Below are positions 9,093 through 17,532 of a stretch of 64,000 nucleotides of DNA, in pieces. The notes under the pieces are model-generated. The model was not told the DNA's origin. It saw nothing but the letters and a program-made list of their open reading frames with translations, and did no database searches. How positions within the stretch are numbered: position 1 is the first letter of the stretch; every line of letters starts with the position of its first letter. The DNA lies in NCBI RefSeq assembly GCF_040548815.1, contig NZ_JBEPSM010000002.1, forward strand, positions 744,001 through 808,000, written 5' to 3'. This DNA is from Kaistia defluvii (GTDB taxonomy: Bacteria > Pseudomonadota > Alphaproteobacteria > Rhizobiales > Kaistiaceae). Position numbers and translations under genes: made by a program.

Positions 9093-9374
9093 TCAAGACG
9101 GTTGCCTACCACGCGCCCTCGGCATCTGGGCAATGCTCTTGGCAATTCTGATCATTGCGATGCGTAGGGGGGCTGAGCAGACCTAGCGAGAGCAGCGGAA
9201 GCCGCCGAGCGGTCCCTGATCGCCGCACATAGCGCCGAGTGCGTCTCGCCGTGTTGGGCTTTCGAAGTTCGCGGAAGAACGCGGTGGTTCCCGGGTGCTT
9301 CCCAGGTCGATCGCAAACGATATTCCCCGAGAGGGGGAAACTCGCAACGTTCAATGATTCGAATGGAGGTGCTT

Positions 9375-9451
9375 TGGTACAGTTGGGCGGGCTCGAACCG
9401 CCGACCTTCGGAGCCACAATCCGACGCTCTAACCAACTGAGCTACAACTGC
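9375..9451 (-). tRNA. tRNA-His (GTG anticodon, A73)
   Basis: The reverse strand folds into a complete tRNA. The acceptor stem GCAGTTG pairs with CAACTGT, the D arm is GCTC/GAGC, and the anticodon arm TCGGA-TTGTGGC-TCCGA shows anticodon GTG. The T arm is GGCGG-TTCGAGC-CCGCC, and the encoded 3' end is ACCA. The discriminator base is A73 rather than the C73 of nearly all other bacteria. That is the known state in a large alphaproteobacterial clade whose HisRS does not need G-1:C73. A G happens to precede position 1 in the DNA, but it would face A73. Confidence 0.95.
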
Positions 9452-9541
9452 CTGCCAAAAGCGAGCGGAACCTAGAATCAAAGTTCGCCGGTTACAAGCA
9501 CGGAATCCGACTTATCCGCAGAAGCTTTGAGCCGATAGCGA

Positions 9542-9578
9542 AACGGCCCGAAAATCGATCGGGCCGTTCGTCATTTTT
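9542..9578. terminator. Hairpin terminator near the phasin and tRNA-His genes
   Basis: AACGGCCCG (9542-9550) pairs perfectly with CGGGCCGTT (9560-9568) around a 9-nt loop. On the plus strand a T run follows at 9574-9578, and on the minus strand the stem is followed by TTTCGC. It lies 42 bp beyond the phasin stop codon and would end phasin transcription before the tRNA gene. The orientation is not certain. Confidence 0.5.
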
Positions 9579-9619
9579 GGCGGAATTCCGCGATCGGCAA
9601 GGGGCCGATCCAGATGTAA

Positions 9620-10120
9620 TCAGCTGGGCTGGAAGCTCTTCAGCGCCTTTTCGACGCCCTGCTTGACCGGGCGCGACGCGTCGGTCGCGAACTTCTGCGC
9701 GAATTCCTGCATGTCGCGGGTCTGCGCCGTCAGCGTCTCGAACTGCTGGCGGGCAAAGGCGGCCTGGAGCTCGACCGCTTCGGCGAACGACTTGACGCCC
9801 ATGAAGGCACGGGCGAACGCATAGGTGGCGTCCGAATGCGTCTTGGCGTTGTCGAGCGACTTGTTGCCAAGCGCGACGAAGCCGCTGCGGGTGGTCTCGT
9901 AGCTGTCCTCGAACACTTCGCTCGCCTCTTCGGCGGCCGTCTTCAGCTTGGCATAGGCATCCTTCGAGCCGGCGACAGCCTTGTCGGCCATCTCGCGGAA
10001 GGCTGCGGGAACCTCGACATTGGGAACCGCGAAGCTGAACGCTTCAAACGGGGCGTCGAAACCCTTGCTCGACTTGGAAGCGGATTTGGCGCTCTTGGGG
10101 GCGGTGGCGGTATCGGACAT
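9620..10120 (-). CDS. Phasin family protein 1
   Basis: A 166-residue phasin, a protein that coats polyhydroxyalkanoate granules. After a Ser/Lys/Ala-rich leader (SAKSASKSSKG) it has the amphipathic helical body of TIGR01841-type phasins, with FREMADKAVAGSKDAYAKLK and a C-terminal coiled region (AAFARQQFETLTAQTRDM). An in-frame ATG 24 codons upstream exists, but AAGGAGA lies 10 nt before ATG 10120, which decides the start. A second phasin lies 258 bp upstream. The gap carries a long inverted repeat that looks like an operator. Confidence 0.9.
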   Translation of the reverse strand: MSDTATAPKSAKSASKSSKGFDAPFEAFSFAVPNVEVPAAFREMADKAVAGSKDAYAKLKTAAEEASEVFEDSYETTRSGFVALGNKSLDNAKTHSDATYAFARAFMGVKSFAEAVELQAAFARQQFETLTAQTRDMQEFAQKFATDASRPVKQGVEKALKSFQPS

Positions 10121-10231
10121 GGACTGAAAGTCTCCTTCGGGCTCAATCGCCGTCGCGGAGCTTGGTCCCGGATCCAGGGATTGCGGATCCATTGCAACTC
10201 CGATCGACTTGACGCGACCTTACGTCAATTC

Positions 10232-10266
10232 ATTGTGCAATGCAATATTTTGTTGCATTGCACAAT
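10232..10266. promoter_or_regulatory. 14-bp perfect inverted repeat upstream of phasin 1 (PhaR-like operator)
   Basis: ATTGTGCAATGCAA (10232-10245) is repeated in perfect inverse as TTGCATTGCACAAT (10253-10266) across 7 bp. Its near edge is 112 bp upstream of the phasin 1 ATG. The TGC...GCA core resembles the TGC/GCA-rich sites described for PhaR, the polyhydroxyalkanoate-responsive repressor of phasin genes in Paracoccus and Rhodobacter. The symmetry is directly visible; the assignment to PhaR is inference. Confidence 0.65.
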
Positions 10267-10378
10267 TTCGAAGTGATTTCAGGATCTTAGCAGGGGCGAC
10301 ACGCCCAAGCCGCCGAAAGGCACGGCAACGGGGACGGGAAATCTGGCGCGTTCCTCGCCATCCTGCCCATTTCCTGGT

Positions 10379-10759
10379 CTATTTCTTGGTCTGCTGCTGC
10401 ACCTCGCTGGCGGCCTTGCCGATGGTGTCAGCCATATCCTTGCCCTGGCTCTGCGCCGCCTCGACCTGCTTCTTCAGGAAGTCCTGCTGGATCTGGCTAA
10501 GTTCCTCGACGCTGCGCGCGCGCACCAGCTTCTGCGCGAAGTCGAAGGACGCGGCCACATTGGCCTCCAGGAAAGCGAGCGCCTGGCGGTTGACGTCGCG
10601 CGCGCCGGACTGCAGGGTCTTGGCCGATGTCTCCGATTTCTCGACCGCCTTCACCGTGGCGCCCATGAAATCGTCGAAAGCCTTCTTGGCCTGGTCGACG
10701 CTCTTGTCGGCAAGGGCCCGCATCTGCTCCGGAATTTCGAATGCCGTCTTGTCAGCCAT
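10379..10759 (-). CDS. Phasin family protein 2
   Basis: A 126-residue phasin. The sequence begins MADKTAFEIPEQMRALADKSVDQAKKAFDDFM in outline and continues with FLEANVAASFDFAQKLVRA, typical of short granule-associated phasins. The C-terminus is Gln/Lys rich (VQQQTKK). The open frame extends 42 codons upstream, but GGGAG sits 6 nt before ATG 10759. It precedes phasin 1 on the same strand, yet the 258-bp gap with an operator-like repeat suggests separate promoters. Confidence 0.88.
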   Translation of the reverse strand: MADKTAFEIPEQMRALADKSVDQAKKAFDDFMGATVKAVEKSETSAKTLQSGARDVNRQALAFLEANVAASFDFAQKLVRARSVEELSQIQQDFLKKQVEAAQSQGKDMADTIGKAASEVQQQTKK

Positions 10760-11085
10760 CGCCATCTCCCATGTTGAGGACAAGACAACAATAGTCCCTG
10801 TTGGGGGCGACGCAAGGCGAGCTTGCGGGCAATGCTTGCGGCATGGATCGCCTTTGATGGAAAGCGCAAGCAACACATTAACCAAAGGATGGAAGAGATA
10901 AGGGGTTGCGGCGGCACGGCGTGGACCGGGGAGGGCAGGCCCTATATTAGCTTGTCTTCAGGGACTGACGCTCTTGAGGAGAAGATTGTTCATCGGCGGA
11001 CGATGAGCAGGCGGCCCCATCGATCACAGGGCTGCGCCAGGCGTGAGAGTGAGTACGCCGGAATGGCGGGAAAAGTGGCAGCTAC
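10760..11085. other. Intergenic region between phasin 2 and the PdhS-like kinase genes
   Basis: These 326 bp separate divergently transcribed genes and so should contain both promoters. A TGC-rich patch (TTGCGGGCAATGCTTGCGGCA, about 10823-10843) is loosely like the phasin operator core. I see no RNA gene or convincing small ORF. Confidence 0.4.
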
Positions 11086-14000
11086 ATGAGTGCACGCAAT
11101 CTTGCCTATCTCGACCTGTCGGCCTTGCCGACCGTCGGACCGGCTTTGCTGTCTGCCCGCCCGACCTTCGTCTGGGCAGCGGATGGAAGACGGGTGCTCT
11201 GGGCGAATGCCGCCGGCGCCGATTTCTTCGGCGTCGCCGAGCTCGACCGGCTGCTGGAACGCCGCTTCTCCGAGACCTTCCCCTCGACCCTCCAGATCGC
11301 CCGCTTTGCCCGCGCCCTGCCGAAGGGCGCGACCCGCATGGAGCGCATCAGTTTCGCGACCGGCGGCAGGCTGCAGAGCCTGGCGGCCCGTTGCACGCGT
11401 ATCGCGCTGGGCGACGACAGCAGCGCCGTACTGATCGCCCTTGATGCGCCGCGCGGGCCGGCGTCGTCGCTGAGCGAGCGCGCCGAACGCCTGGCCGATG
11501 CGCTGGCGGCCGAGGATTGCCTGGTCGCCATTCTGGATGCCTCGGGCGAGGTGGTTGCCGCCTCCGGCGGGCTCGACGCCCTGACGGCGGCGGAAAGCGC
11601 CATCGAGGCGCTGGTCGCCGGCATCGATCGCGGCGAGGCGCGCCTGCTGAAGCGTGTGCTGCGCATCGACGACGTCCGCCGTCCGGCCGGTGTCGCGCGC
11701 TTCGAGCAGGACGATCGGCGTTTCCATCTCCTGGTCGTCGGCCCGGCGGAACGAGTCCGCCTGGAGCCGGTTGCTGTCCTTTCGGCGCCAGCGCCGGACG
11801 AAGAAGCTGCGAGCGAAGGCGCCGAGTCCGTTGGGGCGGAGCCTCCCGCTCTCGAGCCGGTCGCAGTCGCCACGGCGCCGGCCGAGCCTGTCGCCGCGCC
11901 GGAAGAACCGCCTGCGGCGGCTGAGCCGGAGCCGGAAAAGGCCGCCGCTCCGCTCCCGGTCGAAGAGCCGAAATCGGAAACCGAACCGTTCGTGGATGTC
12001 GAAAGCGCCGCGCCGCCGCTCGAGCGCGCGCCGAAGTCGATGGCGGATATCGTCGAGGCGGTTAGCGAAGCGCCCGCCGTCGAGGCCCCCGTTCCGGCCG
12101 CGACCGACATGGCGCCGGAAAAGGCTGCGCCTTCCGATGCGCCGCCTGCAACGCCGGATGGGCCGGAAGCTGCGCCTGTCGAGCCCGAGCCGGCTGCCGC
12201 AGCCGAGGCCGTCGGGGCCTCGCCGGTCGAAGAACAGCCCGGCTTCCGGTTCGAGGCGCCGTCCACCCCCGTCCGCTTCGTCTTCCAGATGGATTCGGAA
12301 AGCCGCTTCAGCTTCGTCTCGCCGGAGTTCGCGGCGGTCGTCGGGCCGCGTTCGGCCGCCATCGTCGGCGTCGCCTGGCACACCGTCGCGGCGGAGCGCG
12401 GGCTGGACCCGCAAGGCACCATTGCCGCTCTGATCGCCCGGCGCGATACCTGGAGCGGCGCGACCCTGAACTGGCCCGTCGATGGCCTGGACCTGCGTGT
12501 TTCGGTCGACCTCGCCGCGCTGCCCGCCTTTTCGCGCGATCGGGCCTTTGAGGGCTATCGCGGCTTTGGCGTCATCCGCCCGGTCGAGCTGCGCCGCGAG
12601 CCGCCCGTCGCGGCGCCGAGGCCGGTCGTGGTTCTGCCGACGCGGCCGCCCGCCACCGAGCCGTCCAATGTCGTGCGCCTGCCGCGCGCCGCAACCCTGC
12701 CGGCCGATGCCGAACGGCTGAGCATGCCCGAGCAGGACGCCTTCCGCCGGATCGCCGTGGCGCTCGGCGCCAAGGTCGAGGACGCCGCCAAGCCGGTGGC
12801 GGAAACCCCGCCCGCCGAGGAAGCCAAGGGGCAGGATGCCCCGGCGCGCGCAGTCGAGGCGACCGTCGTGCCGGAGCCGAGGGGCGATGCGCCAGCGGCG
12901 CCCGTGGACGTCGCCCAGACGGATACCCAATCGAACCAGACGTCGGCTTCGGCCGATGCCTCCGCGCCGGCTGTCCCGCAGGACGGAGCCGCCGACATGC
13001 CGGAAGTCGAGGCGACGGAAACGGCTGTCGCGCCCGAGAGTGCGGCTGTGCTTGCCGCCGAGCTACCGACGGCCGAAATTGCGCCTGCGCACGAGCCCGA
13101 ACCGGTCGTGGAAGTCGTCCAGGCGCCGGAACCGGCGCTTGCAGGGCGTGTGGAAACCCCCGTCGCCCGGGCGCCGTCGCCGGACCGCCAGCTGGTCGAG
13201 GATCTTGCCGCGGCCGGGCAGAAGATCGCCGAACTGGAGGCGATCCTTGATACCGCCACGGATGGCGTCGCGGTCGTCGATGCCGATGGCTGCATCGTGC
13301 GCATCAACCGCAGCGCCGAGGCGCTGTTCGGGGTCGATTCCGCCCATGTCGCGGGCCTGCCCTTCACCCATCTGCTGGCCGAGGAAAGCCGGAAATCGGC
13401 GCTCGATTATCTCGAGGGCCTGGCGCAGAACGGCGTGGCCAGCGTGCTCAATGATGGCCGCGAGGTCATCGGCCGCGTGCCGCAGGGCGGGCTCATTCCG
13501 CTGTTCATGACGATGGGCCGGCTCGGCGAGACCGGAAAATTCTGCGCCGTGCTGCGCGATATCACACAGTGGAAGAACGCCGAGGAAGAGCTGATCAACG
13601 CCCGCCGCGCGGCCGAGACGGCCTCGATGCAGAAGTCGGACTTCCTCGCCAAGGTCAGCCACGAGATCCGTACGCCGCTCAACGCCATCATCGGCTTTTC
13701 CGAAGTCATGATGGAGGAGCGCTTCGGCCCGATCGGCACCGAGCGCTACAAGGAATATCTGCGCGACATCAATGTCTCGGGCGCGCATCTGATGAGCCTG
13801 CTCAATGACCTGCTCGATCTCTCCAAGATCGAGGCCGGCAAGCTCGACCTGAATTTCGAGGCCGTGGCGCTGAACGAGATCGTCATGGAATGCGTCGCGA
13901 TGATGCAACCGCAGGCCAACCGCGAGCGCATCATCATTCGCACCAGCCTCTCGAGCCAGGTGCCGAGCATCGTCGCGGATCCGCGCTCGATCCGGCAGAT

Positions 14001-14331
14001 CGTGCTCAACCTGGTTTCGAACGCCGTCAAGTTCACGCTGGCCGGCGGCCAGGTGATCGTGTCGACGGCGCTGGAGGAGCGGGGCGAGGTGACGCTGCGC
14101 ATTCGCGATACCGGCATCGGCATGTCGGAGAAGGATGTGGAGACGGCGCTGATGCCGTTCCGCCAGATCGCGACCTCGGCGAAGCATCGCAGCGACGGCA
14201 CGGGCCTTGGCCTGCCGCTGACCAAGGCGCTGGTCGAGGCCAACCGCGCGGCCTTCCAGATCGATAGCGCGGTCGGCCAGGGCACGCTGATCCGCGTGAC
14301 CTTCCCGGCGACCCGGGTTCTCGCGGGGTAG
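11086..14331 (+). CDS. PAS-domain sensor histidine kinase, PdhS/PleC-like cell-cycle type
   Basis: A 1081-residue cytoplasmic-looking kinase without obvious membrane helices. A PAS-like N-terminal segment (PTFVWAADGRRVLWANAA) and a second divergent one (about residues 400-490) are joined by long Ala/Pro/Glu-rich linkers (about 225-390 and 500-700). A canonical PAS follows from about 715. The HisKA motif KVSHEIRTPLN places the phospho-His at residue 859. The ATPase has an N box (LNLVSNAVKFT), RDTGIGMS and GTGLGLPL. The catalytic half matches the PdhS/PleC/DivJ group that acts on DivK and controls polar growth and division in Hyphomicrobiales. That role is inferred from similarity. Confidence 0.85.
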   Translation: MSARNLAYLDLSALPTVGPALLSARPTFVWAADGRRVLWANAAGADFFGVAELDRLLERRFSETFPSTLQIARFARALPKGATRMERISFATGGRLQSLAARCTRIALGDDSSAVLIALDAPRGPASSLSERAERLADALAAEDCLVAILDASGEVVAASGGLDALTAAESAIEALVAGIDRGEARLLKRVLRIDDVRRPAGVARFEQDDRRFHLLVVGPAERVRLEPVAVLSAPAPDEEAASEGAESVGAEPPALEPVAVATAPAEPVAAPEEPPAAAEPEPEKAAAPLPVEEPKSETEPFVDVESAAPPLERAPKSMADIVEAVSEAPAVEAPVPAATDMAPEKAAPSDAPPATPDGPEAAPVEPEPAAAAEAVGASPVEEQPGFRFEAPSTPVRFVFQMDSESRFSFVSPEFAAVVGPRSAAIVGVAWHTVAAERGLDPQGTIAALIARRDTWSGATLNWPVDGLDLRVSVDLAALPAFSRDRAFEGYRGFGVIRPVELRREPPVAAPRPVVVLPTRPPATEPSNVVRLPRAATLPADAERLSMPEQDAFRRIAVALGAKVEDAAKPVAETPPAEEAKGQDAPARAVEATVVPEPRGDAPAAPVDVAQTDTQSNQTSASADASAPAVPQDGAADMPEVEATETAVAPESAAVLAAELPTAEIAPAHEPEPVVEVVQAPEPALAGRVETPVARAPSPDRQLVEDLAAAGQKIAELEAILDTATDGVAVVDADGCIVRINRSAEALFGVDSAHVAGLPFTHLLAEESRKSALDYLEGLAQNGVASVLNDGREVIGRVPQGGLIPLFMTMGRLGETGKFCAVLRDITQWKNAEEELINARRAAETASMQKSDFLAKVSHEIRTPLNAIIGFSEVMMEERFGPIGTERYKEYLRDINVSGAHLMSLLNDLLDLSKIEAGKLDLNFEAVALNEIVMECVAMMQPQANRERIIIRTSLSSQVPSIVADPRSIRQIVLNLVSNAVKFTLAGGQVIVSTALEERGEVTLRIRDTGIGMSEKDVETALMPFRQIATSAKHRSDGTGLGLPLTKALVEANRAAFQIDSAVGQGTLIRVTFPATRVLAG

Positions 14332-14665
14332 GGAAGACCTTCACGTTGTCCCTCTTCCGCAAGCGGGCGAGGGCAGACTCGGCCTTCGGCTTCCGACGTC
14401 TCCTCAGGGAGTTCTTCGCTCAATAGCGCTAAAGCGCCACAGCCCTGTTTCCCTCGGTCGTCATCCCGGCGACGGTCGGGATCCATACCCGCGAGGCTGC
14501 CGGAAAGAGCTGGGGCTGTGACTGCGCGGCCGGTGTTTATGGGCCCCGGCCTCCGCCGGGGCGACGAACGTTCCACGCAGCCTGGCCTGCTTGGCTGTCT
14601 CAAGCGCTAGGCGCAGGGGCGCGCTTCAGTAGGAGGCGAGTCCCAGCCAGCCCCTGCTAGGGGCC
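14332..14665. repeat. Intergenic region with two palindromic repeat units
   Basis: No gene is apparent. The stretch carries GC-rich palindromes of the kind found dispersed between genes in Hyphomicrobiales. One hairpin is ATCCCG/CGGGAT at 14463-14482, and another is CCCCGGC/GCCGGGG at 14544-14561, followed by GCGACGA. The hairpins lie between convergent genes and may end transcription from both sides. Confidence 0.45.
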
Positions 14666-15085
14666 TCAGCCCGCCACCGGCCTCGTGCCGAGGCTTGTAA
14701 AGAATCGCAGCAGATAGCCATCCGGGTCGGCGGCGACGAACTGGTGGTGGCCGAGTTCCTCGTCCTCGCGCCGATACCAGCGTTCCTCGAAGGGCAGGGT
14801 GATCGGCGCCGCGTCGCGCATCCGCGTCCAGAGCGCATCGACATCCTCGACCTCGATCTGGAAATTGATGCCGCGCCCGAAGGGACGCTCCAGCGCCGCC
14901 TTGTGGAAGCGGCGGCCGGGGCCTTCCGCTTCCTCCAGCATCAGATGCACGCCGTCGCGATCGAGGAACACGAACCCTTCCTCCGGGCGGCCGTACAGAA
15001 TGCGGAAGCCGGCCAGCCCGATATAAAAACGAAGCGACTCGTCGAGGTTCGAAACCTCCAGTTCGGGCACCAGTTTGGGCGGCAT
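14666..15085 (-). CDS. VOC-family (glyoxalase/bleomycin-resistance-like) protein
   Basis: A 139-residue protein with two beta-alpha-beta-beta-beta units of the vicinal oxygen chelate fold. It opens MPPKLVPELEVSNLDESLRFYIGLAGF and contains GRGINFQIEVEDVDALW and HHQFVAADPDGYLLRF, typical of bleomycin-resistance/glyoxalase relatives. The final DPDGY segment often holds a metal ligand nearby. It lies 18 bp downstream of a LysR gene on the same strand, so the two are probably cotranscribed. The substrate is unknown. Confidence 0.82.
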   Translation of the reverse strand: MPPKLVPELEVSNLDESLRFYIGLAGFRILYGRPEEGFVFLDRDGVHLMLEEAEGPGRRFHKAALERPFGRGINFQIEVEDVDALWTRMRDAAPITLPFEERWYRREDEELGHHQFVAADPDGYLLRFFTSLGTRPVAG

Positions 15086-15103
15086 CGGTTCTGTCCCGGG
15101 CCG

Positions 15104-15985
15104 CTATTCGGCGGCGATCTGCATGGAAAGGTTGTCGAGCGAAGACACGATATGTTCGGCCAGCGCGTCGACGATCGGCGTCGTCGGCTTGTTCCAGGCG
15201 CGGATGAGCCCGATTTCGCAGGGCGCGAGCTTGGGGAAGCCATCGGCCTCGCCCAGCACGCGCATGCCCGGCCGCAACGCCGATTCCGGCTGCACCGAGA
15301 TCGCGAGCCCGGCCAGCACCGCGGCGGCGAGCGCGGTCGAGTTGTTGCTGGAATAAAGGATGCGATAGCGCCGCCCGGTCTGGGCGAGCGCCTCGATCGC
15401 CGTCTTGCGCCAGCAGCAGGTGTCGCGGCCGAGCGCCAGCGGCAGCACGTCGTCCTGTTCGAGCTGGTGGTGGTTCGAGACGACCCAGAGCAGCGGCTCC
15501 TGCCGGACCACCTCGGTCATCGGCGTGCCCTTGATGTTGGTGATGATGCCGAGATCGAGCTCGCCGGCGCGCAGGCATTCGATCAGCTGCACGGTCGGCT
15601 CGCACACCACCGTCACCTCGACGCGCGGATTGGAGCGCGAGAAGCGGGCCAGGATCTCCGGCAGGAAGCGGTCGGCATAATCGTCGGGCGTGCCCAGGCG
15701 GACACGGCCCGAGAGTTCGTCGTCGTCGAAGGCGGCCATCGTCTCGTCCGACAGGCGCACCATCCGTCGGGCATAGCCGAGCAGGCGCTCGCCGTCTTCC
15801 GTCAGCTTGGCGCTGCGGCCGTCGCGGCCGAAGATCGGCTTGCCGATCCGCTCCTCCAGACGACGCATCTGCATCGACACCGCCGACTGGGTCTTGTGAA
15901 CCGTCTCCGCGGCGCGCGTGAAGCTGCCGGAGTCCGAGATCGCGACGAAGGTCCGCAACTGGTCGAGATCAAGCATCGATGCCAT
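15104..15985 (-). CDS. LysR-family transcriptional regulator
   Basis: A 293-residue LysR regulator. The helix-turn-helix is SGSFTRAAETVHKTQSAVSMQMRRLEE (near residues 17-43), followed by an effector domain starting GRVRLGTPDDYADRFLP. The open frame extends 58 codons further upstream, but CGAGGG lies 7 nt before ATG 15985 and the next residues fit the family N-terminus. The VOC gene follows after 18 bp. The target is unknown; the cotranscribed VOC gene is one candidate. Confidence 0.88.
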   Translation of the reverse strand: MASMLDLDQLRTFVAISDSGSFTRAAETVHKTQSAVSMQMRRLEERIGKPIFGRDGRSAKLTEDGERLLGYARRMVRLSDETMAAFDDDELSGRVRLGTPDDYADRFLPEILARFSRSNPRVEVTVVCEPTVQLIECLRAGELDLGIITNIKGTPMTEVVRQEPLLWVVSNHHQLEQDDVLPLALGRDTCCWRKTAIEALAQTGRRYRILYSSNNSTALAAAVLAGLAISVQPESALRPGMRVLGEADGFPKLAPCEIGLIRAWNKPTTPIVDALAEHIVSSLDNLSMQIAAE

Positions 15986-16273
15986 GGCACTACCCTCGCT
16001 GGATGCCGCCGCCGTTTCGCTCTGCCGGGCCCGCCCCGATGGTTCGCCCGCGAACGAAGCATCGCCGTTTCCGCTGGAGCGGGACGTCGGCGCGGGGCAA
16101 ACAGGCTTCCAGGCCCCACGATAAGCATCATCAATTCCGATGGCTGATATTAGAAACATTCGTTGGAATGATCAATCGGGACGGGGCATCTTCAGAGCGT
16201 ACCCGAGACGCGTGCCGGACAACCCCTTCGAAGCATTCGAAGGACTTCGCCACGCCTGCCGTTGGAGGCTGAC

Positions 16274-16624
16274 ATGACCACATTCGAAACGTTCACCCCG
16301 CATGCTCGCCCGTCGCGTGGCCGCACGATCGTCCTGATCGTCGCCCAGGTCGCGACGGCACTTGTGACGCGCGTTCGCATCTGGAAAAATCGTCGCTCCG
16401 TCGCGCGCCTTCTCGATTGGGACGCCCGCATGCTGAGCGATATCGGACTGACGCATGGCGATGTGTATTCCGCCCTGTCGACGCGTGCCGATGAGGACGC
16501 ATCGGTCCAGCTCTCCATGCGCTCGCTCGAGCGTCGCTATGCCACCCAGGCGCAGGCGAAGGACCGCCTCGTCCATGCCCGGGAATTGCGCGGCTCGTCC
16601 GCCCGCTATCAGCGCAAGGCCTGA
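16274..16624 (+). CDS. DUF1127 (YjiS-like) protein
   Basis: A 116-residue basic protein with the DUF1127 core VARLLDWDARMLSDIGLTHGDVYSAL (about residues 44-69 in outline), preceded by a hydrophobic stretch (TIVLIVAQVATALV). A GGAGG motif 5 nt before ATG 16274 settles the start over an in-frame TTG at 16262. Members of this family are small RNA- or stress-linked proteins in alphaproteobacteria, with roles in phosphate and C1 or RNA turnover reported for a few. This one is longer than many members. A clear terminator follows at 16705. Confidence 0.85.
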   Translation: MTTFETFTPHARPSRGRTIVLIVAQVATALVTRVRIWKNRRSVARLLDWDARMLSDIGLTHGDVYSALSTRADEDASVQLSMRSLERRYATQAQAKDRLVHARELRGSSARYQRKA

Positions 16625-16704
16625 GAATCGCGACGAAATCGTTGCTCAGGCCCTGCGATACCGCCGCAGCCGGAACCCCTAGATCCCCTGGCGGTTCCGC
16701 ACTT

Positions 16705-16737
16705 GGCCCGCCGCTCTCGTGGCGGGCCCTTTTCTTT
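16705..16737 (+). terminator. Rho-independent terminator after the DUF1127 gene
   Basis: GGCCCGCC (16705-16712) pairs with GGCGGGCC (16721-16728) around an 8-nt loop. It is followed by CTTTTCTTTT. It ends the plus-strand transcript just before the convergent DUF937 gene. Confidence 0.8.
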
Positions 16738-16754
16738 TCCGTGCGACGGCGGCG

Positions 16755-17456
16755 TCAGTCCTTGCGGGGCGTCGTCGCTGGCGCGAAGCGGTCGAAGATC
16801 ATCTCCATCGACTTGCGGTAGTTGTCCTGCATGCTCTTGCCGGCATCGAACAGGCGGTCGATCACTTCCTCGTTGCTCATCGGGCCGGGCTCCGGCTCGG
16901 GCTCCTTCTCCTTGCCGAGGAAGCTCTCCATCAGCGTGACGAAGGGGAGGTCGGGCCGCTTCTGCGCCGCGGGCTTCGGCCGGGCGCCGCCGCCCGTCAT
17001 GTCGCGCATCATGGCGAGGAACGGGTTGTCGTAGCTCTCGGTCTGCCGCTGCAACCCGCCCATCATCATGTTGGCCATGACCGGCATCATCCGCCGGATC
17101 ACGTCATGCGCGATGCCGGTGGATGCCTCGACCTGCAGCGCCACAGCCTTGGCGACCTCCGGCGAGCCGAACATGCGCTCGACGATGCCGTTGCCATCGG
17201 CCTGGGCGCGGGGCGTCATCGCCGCCAGCGGATTGTCGAAATAGGACTGGAACTGGCCGGCCCCGACCTGCTGCCAGAAGGCGGCAACGCCGAACGGGTC
17301 GGCGGAGGTGCGCCGCATGCCAAGCCAGAAGGCCGGCATCATCGCCTCGAAGGCCTTGGACTGCTGGTCCTGGGACAGGCCGAACTCCTTGGCCATGGTC
17401 GCGGCGAAGGCGCCCTGCTGCGCCTCCAGCATCAGATCGTAGAAGGTTTTCATCAT
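16755..17456 (-). CDS. DUF937 family protein
   Basis: A 233-residue soluble protein of the DUF937 (YidB-like) family. Recognisable parts are the Gln-rich start (LMLEAQQGAFAATMAKEFGLS), MFGSPEVAKAVALQVEASTG, and the Met-rich core VIRRMMPVMANMMMGGLQ, which aligns with the DUF937 motif of the type ILKQMLPILASMVMGGL. A Lys/Glu/Pro-rich linker precedes a C-terminal helical segment. No function is established for the family beyond a few structural reports. The next gene upstream encodes a universal stress protein. Confidence 0.8.
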   Translation of the reverse strand: MMKTFYDLMLEAQQGAFAATMAKEFGLSQDQQSKAFEAMMPAFWLGMRRTSADPFGVAAFWQQVGAGQFQSYFDNPLAAMTPRAQADGNGIVERMFGSPEVAKAVALQVEASTGIAHDVIRRMMPVMANMMMGGLQRQTESYDNPFLAMMRDMTGGGARPKPAAQKRPDLPFVTLMESFLGKEKEPEPEPGPMSNEEVIDRLFDAGKSMQDNYRKSMEMIFDRFAPATTPRKD

Positions 17457-17532
17457 CTTGCTCCCGCCGCCCCAAGGGCATGTTCGGCGCGGCGGTCGGC
17501 CCGCGTCAACTCGTTCGTGTCGATCGCCGCGA

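Noticed and set aside
9093..9374. Possible small genes between the AraC gene and tRNA-His
   Set aside because: The open frames are short, overlap the tRNA or lack a ribosome-binding site. I see nothing supportable here.
10990..12930. 646-codon minus-strand frame over the PdhS-like kinase
   Set aside because: Long only because the kinase linkers are Ala/Pro/Glu rich; the protein is Arg/Gly-rich nonsense and has no start context.
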